From Massilia violaceinigra (GTDB lineage Bacteria; Pseudomonadota; Gammaproteobacteria; Burkholderiales; Burkholderiaceae_D), in the NCBI RefSeq assembly GCF_002752675.1, contig NZ_CP024608.1:5456001-5520000 (forward strand): a stretch of DNA of 64,000 bases. The letters run 5' to 3'. Within the stretch, counting starts at the first letter, position 1. Each line of letters begins with the position of its first letter. This document shows positions 27,397-36,049 of this stretch, in pieces. Under the pieces are notes generated by a model. It made no database searches. It worked only from the letters and a program-made list of their open reading frames with translations, and had not been told where the DNA came from. The translations under genes and the position numbers were made by a program.

Positions 27397-28470
27397 TTAT
27401 GTTTCCCGTTTTCCCGCTTCTTCCTTACGTTGCCTGGCCAGATCCCGTTCCTGGCGCAGCTCGGTTTCGAGCACGGTCAGTTGCCGCATCAGCGCGTGCT
27501 TTTCCTGCGCCCCGGTGTGCGCTTCGCTTTCCGCGCTGGCAAGGCGCGACGCGGCGATTTCCGACTCGCGCGCCCGCACCGCCAGGGCAATTTTGCAGTC
27601 GCTGAGTTCGCCCTGCATGGCATCGTGCCCGGCCTGCAGCTTGTCGAGCTGGGCGGACAGAGCTGCCACCTGGAACGCGGCGCGTTCGGAACCGGTGCGT
27701 TCGCGCGCCGCCTCGCTGCGCGCGGCCTCGGCAACCTGGTGCAGGCGGGCGTTTTCGGCCCCGGCCTGGGATAGCTGGCCGGCTAGCTGCGCGGCCTGGC
27801 CTTTGTGGTGCAGCAATTGCTGGCGCAAGGTCACCAATTCCCGGTCGACCAGGGCGGCGCGCTGTTCAAAGCCCTGGCGTTCCTCGGCGCGCTGGGCAGC
27901 GGTGGCTTCGTGGTAATGGTCGAACTGGGCGCGCGCCTGGGTCAGCTGGGCGTTGAGCGAGGCAACCTCCGCGGCACGGTCGGCGAGGCGCTGCTGCAGA
28001 CCGGCCTGTTCGCTGCGGGCACCGGCCAAGTCGACCGTCAGCAGGTGGTTGGCCTGGCGGGCCTGCGCGATGGTGGTGTTTGCACTGTCGAGGTCAGTTT
28101 CAAGCGCCTTCACGCGCTGTTCCAGCGCGGCCTGTTCCGTGCGCGACTGTTGCAGCAGGTCGGCGAGCTGCTCAAGCCCGGCCGCGTGGGCGAGCTTTTC
28201 CACGTCCAGATTCTGCTGGAAATCCGTTTTGATCGACTCATACACCCCCTTGACCGCCTGCAGCAAGCTTGGCGGCACGCCGGGCGCGGCGGGCGAGGGC
28301 GCCTGCTGGTGTTCTTCCTTCCACCGCTTGAGCATGGGCGCGATCGTGCTTTTGCTGCCCGTACCGCCAAGGGCTTCGCGGACGGTGTCGACGGTGGGGT
28401 TCTTGTTATCGGCAGCGAGACCGGCAGCGGCGGCTGCGACATGGGAATAGAGGATGCCGGCACGTGCCAT
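27397..28470 (-). CDS. KfrA-like DNA-binding coiled-coil protein
   Basis: This is a 357-residue protein. Residues 1-60 (ILYSHVAAAAAGLAADNKNPTVDTVREALGGTGSKSTIAPMLKRWKEEH) match the KfrA N-terminal helix-turn-helix domain, with NPTVDTVREALG-GSKSTI as the DNA-reading part. Residues about 95-345 are a long Ala/Gln/Glu/Arg coiled coil. KfrA of IncP plasmids is an autoregulating DNA-binding protein with an extended coiled coil; chromosomal homologues are poorly studied. The gene is divergent from a tyrosine recombinase, and the 185-bp interval holds repeated ACGT motifs and a 9-bp inverted repeat that could be its operators. Confidence 0.88.
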   Translation of the reverse strand: MARAGILYSHVAAAAAGLAADNKNPTVDTVREALGGTGSKSTIAPMLKRWKEEHQQAPSPAAPGVPPSLLQAVKGVYESIKTDFQQNLDVEKLAHAAGLEQLADLLQQSRTEQAALEQRVKALETDLDSANTTIAQARQANHLLTVDLAGARSEQAGLQQRLADRAAEVASLNAQLTQARAQFDHYHEATAAQRAEERQGFEQRAALVDRELVTLRQQLLHHKGQAAQLAGQLSQAGAENARLHQVAEAARSEAARERTGSERAAFQVAALSAQLDKLQAGHDAMQGELSDCKIALAVRARESEIAASRLASAESEAHTGAQEKHALMRQLTVLETELRQERDLARQRKEEAGKRET

Positions 28471-28489
28471 TTGGGGACTCCTGAATAAG

Positions 28490-28539
28490 ATAACGTATTA
28501 CGTATTACGTAATATTACCCTATATTACGTTATGACGTA
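28490..28539. promoter_or_regulatory. ACGT-motif array between KfrA-like gene and recombinase
   Basis: Five ACGT cores start at 28493, 28500, 28507, 28527 and 28535. The first three are 7 bp apart. The array contains the 12-bp palindrome TATTACGTAATA (28503-28514) and outer arms ATAACGTA (28490-28497) / TACGTTAT (28526-28533). It begins 19 bp upstream of the KfrA-like start codon. The AT-rich composition and iteration fit a cooperative autoregulatory operator. Confidence 0.6.
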
Positions 28540-28562
28540 TATCGATTTCTCGTTTACCTTGA

Positions 28563-28586
28563 TCACGATAAGTGTTGTTATCGTGA
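28563..28586. promoter_or_regulatory. Inverted repeat upstream of the recombinase gene
   Basis: Arms TCACGATAA (28563-28571) and TTATCGTGA (28578-28586) are perfect 9-bp complements with a 6-bp spacer. The repeat lies 70 bp before the recombinase start and beside the ACGT array, so it could be a second operator. Confidence 0.5.
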
Positions 28587-28655
28587 GTTATCCGCCGTCC
28601 TGCCGTGATATGCTGCGTAATACCCGTTACAAATCGCGTTTTCCCGCGTCTCGCC

Positions 28656-29705
28656 ATGTCTGATGATGTCATTCCCGTCTCTGCAGCGCCCGCAAGTGCT
28701 ATAGCACCGCTGCGTAACGCCGTTACGCCCCTCGATGCGGAACTGAGTGCGCAGCACCGCGCCTTCCTCGCCGCCGCCACCTCGGAAAACACGCGCCGCA
28801 CTTACCGCTCGGCCATCAAGCATTACCTTTCGTGGGGCGGCGTGCTGCCTGCCGACGAGCCAACGATGATCCGCTACCTGCTGGCGTTCGCGGCCTCGCT
28901 CAATCCGCGCACGCTCGCGCTGCGCCTGACCGCGCTGTCGCAGTGGCACGTGCACCAGGGCTTTGCCGACCCCGCGTCCACGCCCACCGTCCGCAAAACC
29001 CTGGCCGGCATCACGCGCACCAATGGCAAGCCAAAGAAGAAGGCCAAGGCCCTCCCGGTGGAAGACCTGGAGCGCATCGTCGCGCAACTCGCCAACCTGG
29101 CCACGCTGAAAGCCGCGCGCGACAACGCCCTGCTGCAGATCGGATTTTTCGGAGGATTACGCCGCAGCGAGCTCGTGGCCATCGACGTGAGCCACATCGG
29201 CCTGCAAGCGGAAGGGATGACCATCACCCTGCCGCGCTCGAAGACCGACCAGATGGGGGAGGGCATCGTCAAGGCGATTCCCTACGGTGACGGCGCCTGC
29301 TGCCCGGCGACGGCGCTGCGCAACTGGCTCGATGCGGCCGGCATCGCCAGCGGCCCGCTGTTTCGCCCGATCAGCAAATGGGGCGAGGTGTCCGCGGCCG
29401 CACTTCACGAAGGCAGCGTCAACACCATCCTCGAACAATGTGCGCGGCTTGCCGGACTGGACTACGTTCCCGACCTCTCCAGCCATAGCCTGCGGCGCGG
29501 CATGGCCACCAGCGCGCACCGCGCCGGCGCCAACTTTCGCGACATCAAACGCCAGGGCGGCTGGCGCCACGACGGCACCGTGCAAGGCTATATAGAAGAA
29601 GCCGGCCGTTTCGAGGACAACGCCGCCGGTACCTTGCTCAGGTCAAGTCAGCGGCAGGACCCGCCACAAGCGCGTCGTGCCGGCAAACACGACCGCGAGA
29701 AATGA
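28656..29705 (+). CDS. Tyrosine recombinase/integrase
   Basis: ATG 28656 (MSDDVIPVSAAPASA) gives 349 residues. A core-binding SAM-like domain (SENTRRTYRSAIKHYLSWG...LRLTALSQWHVHQGF) precedes the catalytic domain. Catalytic residues are visible: Arg169 in GFFGGLRRSELVAI, His277 and Arg280 in SSHSLRRGMATSA, the GGWRHDGT box, and Tyr312 in VQGYIEEAGRF. All appear intact. The KPKKKAKALP linker is typical of a phage-integrase-like group. It is divergent from the KfrA-like gene. No attachment site or element boundary could be assigned. A 20-bp inverted repeat lies 13 bp after the stop. Confidence 0.92.
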   Translation: MSDDVIPVSAAPASAIAPLRNAVTPLDAELSAQHRAFLAAATSENTRRTYRSAIKHYLSWGGVLPADEPTMIRYLLAFAASLNPRTLALRLTALSQWHVHQGFADPASTPTVRKTLAGITRTNGKPKKKAKALPVEDLERIVAQLANLATLKAARDNALLQIGFFGGLRRSELVAIDVSHIGLQAEGMTITLPRSKTDQMGEGIVKAIPYGDGACCPATALRNWLDAAGIASGPLFRPISKWGEVSAAALHEGSVNTILEQCARLAGLDYVPDLSSHSLRRGMATSAHRAGANFRDIKRQGGWRHDGTVQGYIEEAGRFEDNAAGTLLRSSQRQDPPQARRAGKHDREK

Positions 29706-29718
29706 TGGTCGGGAGTGG

Positions 29719-29738
29719 ATTCCCGTGCTGACGGGAAT
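29719..29738. repeat. 20-bp inverted repeat of the ATTCCC-N8-GGGAAT form
   Basis: ATTCCCGTGCTGACGGGAAT lies 13 bp after the recombinase stop. The ATTCCC-N8-GGGAAT form is that of the Neisseria dRS3 element and of similar dispersed repeats in other proteobacteria. The pairing extends one base inward (CCCG/CGGG). Only this copy was seen in the window. Confidence 0.5.
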
Positions 29739-29911
29739 GACGGAGCTATGCCTCAGGGCAACCATGGCCTGATTCAACGGTACTCGTGCACAAGCCCGGA
29801 TCTTCTTCGAGCTGGTAGTTCAGATAGGATTGTGCCGCCCGCCTGCCGGGCGTACCATGAAACGGCATGTTGTTTCGGTACGCAAGCCCACCCCGCGGGA
29901 GGTACTTGACC

Positions 29912-31972
29912 ATGGTTCGCCGCTCCTTGAAGCACTGGCTACTCGCCATCGTGCTCGTCCTGCTCCTGGTAATCGTCGTGCCGCCGCTGGCACTGTCGCT
30001 GTTCCGCCACCAGCAGGCATCGGACGCCGACCCTGGACGGGGCGCCGCCACCGTCGCCCATGACGTGTTCGGCGACAGTTTCACCAAGGTGACTTACCTC
30101 GAACAAAACTGGCAGCCGCAGGACAGCCTGTGGTTCTACACCACGACGCAGGGCTCGAACCTGCTGCCTTACGACTTCTTCATGGCGCTCGAACAGCCGG
30201 GCTCAACGCCCCTGGCTGCAGCGCCCCCGTTCCGGGCCAATGAGCACATGAACCGCTTGCGCTACCTGCCGCAACGGGCAACGGCATCCAATCCGGACGC
30301 GCTGCCGGTCGGCTTCGTCAAGGACGGCTATCTCAACAAGAACTACCTGGGCGTGACCTGCGCCGCCTGCCACACAGCGCAGATCAACTACCGCGGACTG
30401 GGCATGCGCATCGACGGCGGACCGGGCGGCGCCGATATGGTCGGCTTCCTCACCTCCCTCACCACGGCGATGCAGACGGTGCGCGACGATGCGGCGGTCC
30501 GGGAGCGCTTCGTCAAGGCGGTGCTGGCGCGCGGCGAGTATGCCAGCGCCGACGACATCGTCAAGGACGTCGGGGTCTACACCCAGCGCCTGGTCAGCTA
30601 CAACACCATCAACCACAGCGCCACCGACTATGGTTACGCGCGCCTGGACGCATTTGGCCGCATCTACAACCGTACCCTGCAACACTTGCTCAACCGAAGC
30701 CAGCTTGAAGCCGTGCTGCGCAACATTTTCACGCCGGAGCAGGTTGCCGAGGCCCTGGCCGGGATCGGGAACACCCTCAGCTCGGCCCAGCGCGACCAGG
30801 TCATCGCACGGGTCGCCAGGACGCCCCGCGACATCGCCTGGCTCAAGCGCGAACTGTTCATCAAGGCCGACGCGCCCGTCAGCTATCCCTTCTTGTGGGA
30901 CGTGCCCCAGCACGACGTGGTCCAGTGGAATGGGATCGGCAACAATGCCGGCCTGGGACCGCTGGGCCGCAACGCCGGCGAAGTGATCGGCGTGTTCGGC
31001 ACGCTCGACTGGCACGAAGCGGATACCTATTCGCTGTCTTCGCTGCTGGCCGGCCAGGGTTTCAAACAGAGCACGATCCGCTTCGACTCCTCCGTCAACG
31101 TGGAGAACTTGCGCCTGATTGAGAGCCGTCTGGCTTCGCTGCAGTCCCCCCAATGGCCACGCAGCGTGTTCGGCGCCGCCTCGATCGACGCAGCGCGGGT
31201 GCTGCGCGGCGAGCGCCTGTTTAATAACCACTGCGCCAGCTGCCACGCCAGCATCGATCGCAGCTCGCCCGAGCGGCGCATCGTCGCCTACATGTCGAAG
31301 GTCGAGGAAGTGGGCACCGATCCCACCATGGCTGACAACAGCGTCAAGTACCTGGGCTACTCCGGCATTTTGCGCAACCAATACGTCGGCGCGGGCGTGG
31401 GCAGCATCCTGCTCGACAAAAAGGCGCCGATCGCCGCTTTGCTCACCAAAGCCACCACCAGCGTGCTGGAAACGCGCGATCCCGACAAGTCGTTCGTGCA
31501 GCGCTGGGCCGAATGGCTGCGCAACATGGCCAAAGCCTTCTTCGGCAACGAGATCAAGGCGTCAAACAAGCAGGGCAACTACACGATCGACACCACCGTC
31601 GCCCCCTACGCGTCCTTGCGTGCCTACAAGGGGCGGGCGCTGAACGGCATCTGGGCCACGGCGCCCTATCTGCACAACGGCTCGGTGCCGACATTGTACG
31701 ACCTGCTGCTGCCGGCGCAGTGTCCGGCCGAGGACAAGCAGGCCGAATGCCGGCCCGTCAAATTTCAGGTCGGCTCACGCGAATTCGATCCCGTCAAGGT
31801 GGGAATGCGAAGCCAAGGCTACGACGGCTTCACGTTCGACACCCGGCTGCCAGGCAACAGCAACGCCGGCCACGAATACGGCATGGTCGCCGTCACGAAA
31901 GGCGATAAAACCGTGCCGCCGCTGACCAGGGAAGATCGACTCGACCTGCTCGACTACCTGAAAGCGCAGTAA
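29912..31972 (+). CDS. Diheme c-type cytochrome, RoxA/peroxidase-like
   Basis: ATG 29912 follows GGGAGG and gives 686 residues with an N-terminal membrane anchor ([23 protein letters not shown]). Two haem c motifs are present: CAACH at residue 150 and CASCH at residue 441. The context ([65 protein letters not shown]) matches the large RoxA-like diheme family, which includes rubber oxygenases and many uncharacterised peroxidase-annotated proteins. It probably faces the periplasm. The substrate is unknown; the spacing between haem motifs (291 residues) is longer than I recall for RoxA. A weak GC stem plus six T residues follows the stop (31978-31997). Confidence 0.85.
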   Translation: MVRRSLKHWLLAIVLVLLLVIVVPPLALSLFRHQQASDADPGRGAATVAHDVFGDSFTKVTYLEQNWQPQDSLWFYTTTQGSNLLPYDFFMALEQPGSTPLAAAPPFRANEHMNRLRYLPQRATASNPDALPVGFVKDGYLNKNYLGVTCAACHTAQINYRGLGMRIDGGPGGADMVGFLTSLTTAMQTVRDDAAVRERFVKAVLARGEYASADDIVKDVGVYTQRLVSYNTINHSATDYGYARLDAFGRIYNRTLQHLLNRSQLEAVLRNIFTPEQVAEALAGIGNTLSSAQRDQVIARVARTPRDIAWLKRELFIKADAPVSYPFLWDVPQHDVVQWNGIGNNAGLGPLGRNAGEVIGVFGTLDWHEADTYSLSSLLAGQGFKQSTIRFDSSVNVENLRLIESRLASLQSPQWPRSVFGAASIDAARVLRGERLFNNHCASCHASIDRSSPERRIVAYMSKVEEVGTDPTMADNSVKYLGYSGILRNQYVGAGVGSILLDKKAPIAALLTKATTSVLETRDPDKSFVQRWAEWLRNMAKAFFGNEIKASNKQGNYTIDTTVAPYASLRAYKGRALNGIWATAPYLHNGSVPTLYDLLLPAQCPAEDKQAECRPVKFQVGSREFDPVKVGMRSQGYDGFTFDTRLPGNSNAGHEYGMVAVTKGDKTVPPLTREDRLDLLDYLKAQ

Positions 31973-31977
31973 GGCCG

Positions 31978-31997
31978 GCGCAGCCCCGCGCTTTTTT
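31978..31997 (+). terminator. Weak terminator after the diheme cytochrome gene
   Basis: GCGC-agcccc-GCGC is followed by six T residues (31992-31997), 5 bp after the stop. The four-base stem is short, so termination may be partial and allow some read-through toward terD. Confidence 0.4.
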
Positions 31998-32072
31998 AAG
32001 GCCGCCTCCTGTCCCGCGTGCGGAGCACCTATAATGACGACTCGTGCAGTCATTAAAACAGGAGAATTTAGA

Positions 32073-32648
32073 ATGGCAATTAGTCTGACCAAGGGTGGCA
32101 ACGTCAACCTGAGCAAGGAAGCGCCCGGCCTGACGAAAATGGTAATCGGTCTGGGCTGGGATGCCCGGTCCACCAGCGGCGTCGAGTTCGACCTCGACGG
32201 ATCGGTGTTCTTGTTGAAGGCCGACGGTAAAGTCCGCACCGACACCGACATGATTTTTTATAACAACCTCAAGTCCGTCGATGGCAGCGTGACGCACTCC
32301 GGCGACAACCGCACCGGTGCGGGCGATGGCGACGACGAAAGCATCACCGTCGAACTGAGCCGTGTACCTGCCGACATCGAAAAGATTTCGGTGTGCGTCA
32401 CCATCCACGACGCCGCCGTGCGCAAGCAGAACTTCGGCATGGTATCGAATGCATTCATTCGCTGTATCAATGCCGCCGACAACGCGGAAATCGCGCGTTT
32501 CGATTTGTCCGAAGACGGCTCGACCGAAGCGGCCATGATTTTCGGCGAAGTCTACCGCCATGCCGGCGACTGGAAATTTCGCGCGGTCGGCCAGGGCTTC
32601 ACCGGCGGCCTGGGTCCTCTGGCATCCTCGTTCGGCGTCAACGTTTAA
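32073..32648 (+). CDS. terD: TerD-family protein
   Basis: ATG 32073 follows AGGAG and gives 191 residues beginning [32 protein letters not shown]. The family hallmarks are all present: [52 protein letters not shown], and the C-terminal [27 protein letters not shown]. TerD proteins bind calcium through the conserved Asp-rich loops and take part in tellurite/phage/stress responses. Its stop overlaps the stop of the convergent PurA-like gene by 3 bp (32645-32648). It is the plus-strand partner of the five-gene minus-strand operon that follows. Confidence 0.95.
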   Translation: MAISLTKGGNVNLSKEAPGLTKMVIGLGWDARSTSGVEFDLDGSVFLLKADGKVRTDTDMIFYNNLKSVDGSVTHSGDNRTGAGDGDDESITVELSRVPADIEKISVCVTIHDAAVRKQNFGMVSNAFIRCINAADNAEIARFDLSEDGSTEAAMIFGEVYRHAGDWKFRAVGQGFTGGLGPLASSFGVNV

Positions 32649-34078
32649 GCGGATGAGCAGTCACCCCCGCACTGGCGGGGGACGGCACTGTCGCTACGCC
32701 GATATGCCTCAGCGGCGTAGCGGTGCTGCCTGACCGTCTCATGAGTTGGTCCATACGAACCCAACAGGACCGGCAAACCCGACAGCGCTTCGAGCTGCGC
32801 CACGAACGACCCGGCGTCGGCCACGCGCTCGTCCGCATAGCGCGGGGTGGCGCGCGCAAGCAAGTGTCCCAGCCGCTCCTGATGCGCCAGATCGCGTCGG
32901 GCGCCGGGCAGGATCGCACTGATCCGACCCGAATGCGGATCGCGCACGCATAAAGCATCGTCCACCGCATCGGCGTCATAGGCGGTGCACCAGCGCAGGG
33001 CGCGTTCGCGCCCGAATACATCGAGGTGACTGACCAGCAGGCCGTCGAGCGGTCCCGCCACCTGCAACGCGTAGCGCAGCAGCAGTGCATCAGGATGGCC
33101 GCGCCGGAAGCGCCCTTGCCAGCCATCGGACGCATTGTGCGGCTCGGGCAAGTGGTCGAGCCGCGCATCGTGCGTCGGCAGCGGCCCGTTGCCGTGGCGC
33201 GTCATGTACGAACGCAGGATGCCCAGGTGTTCGATGCGCGCGTGCTGGCCGGCGTCCGTGGCCACCGCCTGCACCGACGCCGGATGAATGCTGCTCCACG
33301 TCGTATGCGGGTGAAAACCGCGCCATTCGTCGAGCAGCACGCCCTGCGCACCCTCGAACAGCACGCAGCCGGGCAGGTGCAGCCGCTCCGCCACCCGCGC
33401 ATGCGCGGCCGGTGGCACTTGGCGCACCAGCTCCGCCACGCGCTCGAGCCAGCGCGTGGCCATATTTGCGTCATCCAGTACCGCCAGTTCGGCGTCGTAT
33501 GCATTCTGGTTGGCCGGCTCGGCGCAACGCTGCCCGAATGCGGCGCGTAGCGTGCGGCGCATCAGTTCCAGCTTCGCCAGCGCCACTGCCGGCTGCATCA
33601 GGTCCGCGTAATGCACAATCTGCTCCGGATGATCGATGCCATGGCCGGCCGTCTCGCCCACGCCGACCCCGCAGCTGCCGTGCGCCGCCTTCCCGCGCCG
33701 CAGTTCGCGCATGCGTCCCGCCGCCTGGTGAAACGGCGTGGTGACACGGCAGCGGCCATCGATCAGGATGCGCGCAAGGGCGTCATCCACCCCGGCACGG
33801 CGCAGGTACGCGTCTTCCACCAGCAGCGCGGTCGGATGCACGATGACCGGGTAGGCCAGCAAGGTGACCACGCCCGGCACGAAGCTGCCCGCGCCGAACT
33901 GCGCGAAGGTGTGATGCCGGCCGTCGGGCAGCACCACATTGTGGCCGGCCTGGGCGCCGCCGTTGAAACGCACCACCGTATGCGCGCCCCAGTGCCGGCA
34001 CAGATAATCGGTGAACAGGCCCTTGCCGCAATCGCCAAAGCCAAGCCCCAGCAGGGACACCAGACGGGTCGAAGACAT
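32645..34078 (-). CDS. Adenylosuccinate synthetase paralogue of the Ter module
   Basis: I choose ATG 34078 ([16 protein letters not shown]), since AAGG is 6 nt upstream; ATG 34084 is also possible. The 477-residue product follows the PurA fold but with altered signatures: [16 protein letters not shown] at residues 11-26 replaces the usual Gx[23 protein letters not shown] replaces RFQGGNNAGHT, and [11 protein letters not shown] is kept. It carries a long basic/His-rich insert and a divergent C-terminus ending CGGDCSSA. It is therefore probably not the housekeeping PurA. It may ligate a purine or other nucleotide to an amino acid. It is the last gene of the operon NUDIX-SPFH-pseudokinase-vWA-PurA-like and converges on terD. 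Confidence 0.85.
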   Translation of the reverse strand: MSSTRLVSLLGLGFGDCGKGLFTDYLCRHWGAHTVVRFNGGAQAGHNVVLPDGRHHTFAQFGAGSFVPGVVTLLAYPVIVHPTALLVEDAYLRRAGVDDALARILIDGRCRVTTPFHQAAGRMRELRRGKAAHGSCGVGVGETAGHGIDHPEQIVHYADLMQPAVALAKLELMRRTLRAAFGQRCAEPANQNAYDAELAVLDDANMATRWLERVAELVRQVPPAAHARVAERLHLPGCVLFEGAQGVLLDEWRGFHPHTTWSSIHPASVQAVATDAGQHARIEHLGILRSYMTRHGNGPLPTHDARLDHLPEPHNASDGWQGRFRRGHPDALLLRYALQVAGPLDGLLVSHLDVFGRERALRWCTAYDADAVDDALCVRDPHSGRISAILPGARRDLAHQERLGHLLARATPRYADERVADAGSFVAQLEALSGLPVLLGSYGPTHETVRQHRYAAEAYRRSDSAVPRQCGGDCSSA

Positions 34079-34086
34079 GGCCATCC

Positions 34087-35064
34087 TTATGCGAACATGC
34101 GCTTCCACCACGCCGACGGAGCTGCCGGCGTGCCCGCCGCGGGGACGTGCATCCGCGTGGCGGCATTCGGGTCGAGCAGGTCGGCGTACGGACGCAGGGC
34201 ACGCACGATGGCCGACACGCGCTGCGGCGCGATGGCGTTGGCCTCCAGCGTGGCCACCAGCGCATCCATGTCGGGAATCGCGCGCTCGGTCAGGCCGACG
34301 ATGGCGGCGGCCACCGCGCAGGCGTCGCCCGGCTCCTCCATGCAGATGACATGGTCGCCCAGCAGGTCGCGCCAGCGCTTTTCGCAGCGGCCACGCCGGC
34401 CCAGGTCGGGAATCAGGAAAAACACGTGATACGTTTCGGCCGCCGCGGCGATGGCTTCGGCGATCGGCACATCCGCGTCGAGCGTGTCGCCCACCAGGCT
34501 GCCGATCTGGTGGCGCGACACCGCCGGATACGGCAGCTCGTCGCCGGTGATGAACAGGTAGCCTTTCTTGCGCCGCTTGACCCAGCAATCCATGTCGGTA
34601 TGCTGCGCCACCATGTAAAAGGCCAGTTCGTAGCTCTCTTCGCCGCTGCCACCGCCGCCGCCCTCCAGGTAGCTCCAGGTGAGCCACTGGTCCATCAGCT
34701 CCGCGGTCGACTCGAACTGGCCCACCTGCAGCGGCGCATGATCGGACGTGGCGTCGCCGATGGCCATAAACAGCAGTTGCGGATCGGCGACGCCGACCGC
34801 GTTGAGCAAAGCCATGAAGGTGGGCAGTTCCTTGGTGGCCAGGCTTTGCGGGATGTCGCCCATCGACCCGGTGACGTCGAGCGCGAACACGATTCCCAGC
34901 GAATTCGGATGGTCGCCGCTGTCGCGCGATTCGCGGATTTTCAGGCCGTGGGGATTCATCAGCGGGTGGCATCCGCGCTGGGTGAACACCTCGTTGCGGG
35001 ATGCCGACGCGCGGTCGGCGACCAGTGCTGCGTGCGCAGCGTGGGAGTAATTACCTTGACCCAT
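34087..35064 (-). CDS. von Willebrand A domain protein (TerY-like)
   Basis: This 325-residue soluble protein has its vWA domain opening LGIVFALDVTGSMGDIPQSL. The metal-ion-dependent adhesion motif is Asp63-x-Thr65-x-Ser67, a DxTxS variant of DxSxS. GDATSDHAPLQ and FITGDELPYP supply the later metal-site residues. A Gly/Ser-rich loop (YLEGGGGGSGEESYELAFYM) follows the third motif. TerY-type vWA proteins are thought to scaffold Ter stress complexes together with a kinase and a phosphatase. The upstream gene here encodes a kinase-like protein with a zinc ribbon, in the same operon (18-bp gap). The PurA-like start lies 8 bp after this stop. Confidence 0.9.
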   Translation of the reverse strand: MGQGNYSHAAHAALVADRASASRNEVFTQRGCHPLMNPHGLKIRESRDSGDHPNSLGIVFALDVTGSMGDIPQSLATKELPTFMALLNAVGVADPQLLFMAIGDATSDHAPLQVGQFESTAELMDQWLTWSYLEGGGGGSGEESYELAFYMVAQHTDMDCWVKRRKKGYLFITGDELPYPAVSRHQIGSLVGDTLDADVPIAEAIAAAAETYHVFFLIPDLGRRGRCEKRWRDLLGDHVICMEEPGDACAVAAAIVGLTERAIPDMDALVATLEANAIAPQRVSAIVRALRPYADLLDPNAATRMHVPAAGTPAAPSAWWKRMFA

Positions 35065-35082
35065 GATGGTTCCTTTGTTTGT

Positions 35083-36042
35083 CTAGGCTGATGGGGTGGG
35101 ACTGAAGTCGATGAATCTGGCCGGACCGAAAGCGTCTTTCGCTGCGCTGCCGACCGCCTGGCGCATGCCTTCCGCGCCCAGCGCCGCGCACCATGCGGCA
35201 TCGAGGCTGGCACGTTCCAGCAGGCGTGCCAGCGGTGGCGGCGTGGCGCGCGAGATGGCGGGCTCGCCGGGTGCATCCGCCAGCATGGCGCGCATCGCCC
35301 AGGCCAGCTGCATCAGGTCGCGCCCCTGGGCGGCTCCGCCATCGTGCCGGCTGCGGCGCGCGCCGGACCAGCCGATAATCAGCACGCCGTGGTCGGCCGG
35401 ATGCACCAGCAGGTGTTCGGGCACCAGGCGGCCGTGGCTCCAGCCGCCGGCGTGGACGTAGGCCAGCACTTCAAGCACGCGGCGCCACATCCACACGGCG
35501 TGGCGCGCGTCGATCGCGCGTCCATACGCAAGCCGCACGTCGGCCAGGCTGCCCCAGAATCCCGTGGGGTGGCGCAGCACCAGTACCTCGCGCTGCTGGC
35601 CGTCCGCGCTGGCGCTGCTGCCCACGGCGACTGCCTGCGGCAGGCGCTGGGTGAAATAGGCGGCGCCGGGCACGCCGTCGTCCTGCAACTGGTCGAGAAT
35701 CGCCTTTTCGCGCGCCAGCTGGCCGGAGGGCGCACCGGCGTGGGCGATTTTCAGCACCACGCGCCGTGGCATGGCGCCGCTACGCTCGGCCAGCGCCAGT
35801 GTGGCGCTGCCGCCGGCACCCAGGTGGGCGATGGTCTTGTAGCGCTGGCCCCCGCAGGCGATGTCGGCGTCGCTGTCGCCGGCCCGCGAGCGCAGGTACG
35901 CCTCACGAAAATCGGCGGCGCGGACCAGGTCTTCGCTGCGCGTCACGTCCGCCCCGCAATACGTGCAGGTGACGATGCGCCACAGCGCCTGCCGGGGCAG
36001 CGGGCTGCCGCACTGCGGACAGAGTAGGGTGAGCGGAGTCAT
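35083..36042 (-). CDS. Zinc-ribbon protein kinase-like protein, probably catalytically dead
   Basis: The 319-residue protein begins with a zinc ribbon (Cys8, Cys11, Cys26, Cys29 in LCPQCGSPLP...TCTYCGAD). A kinase fold follows, with IAHLGAGGSATLALAE as the glycine loop and Lys98 in RVVLKIAH. The catalytic loop HRDLKPEN reads HGRLVPEH at residues 203-210: the catalytic Asp is Arg, the Lys is Val and the Asn is His. The DFG site reads IGWSG. These losses indicate a pseudokinase that may still bind ATP or a partner. It lies 7 bp after the SPFH gene stop and 18 bp before the vWA gene. Confidence 0.82.
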   Translation of the reverse strand: MTPLTLLCPQCGSPLPRQALWRIVTCTYCGADVTRSEDLVRAADFREAYLRSRAGDSDADIACGGQRYKTIAHLGAGGSATLALAERSGAMPRRVVLKIAHAGAPSGQLAREKAILDQLQDDGVPGAAYFTQRLPQAVAVGSSASADGQQREVLVLRHPTGFWGSLADVRLAYGRAIDARHAVWMWRRVLEVLAYVHAGGWSHGRLVPEHLLVHPADHGVLIIGWSGARRSRHDGGAAQGRDLMQLAWAMRAMLADAPGEPAISRATPPPLARLLERASLDAAWCAALGAEGMRQAVGSAAKDAFGPARFIDFSPTPSA

Positions 36043-36049
36043 GTCGACG

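Noticed and set aside
29912..31972. Ordinary MauG/CcpA cytochrome c peroxidase
   Set aside because: The protein is nearly twice the usual length, and its flanking motifs fit the RoxA-like group better.
34087..34972. Upstream extension of the PurA-like frame to 775 codons
   Set aside because: The extension overlaps the vWA gene in another frame and is Arg/Gly-rich. The PurA fold begins at [11 protein letters not shown] (34078), with AAGG upstream.
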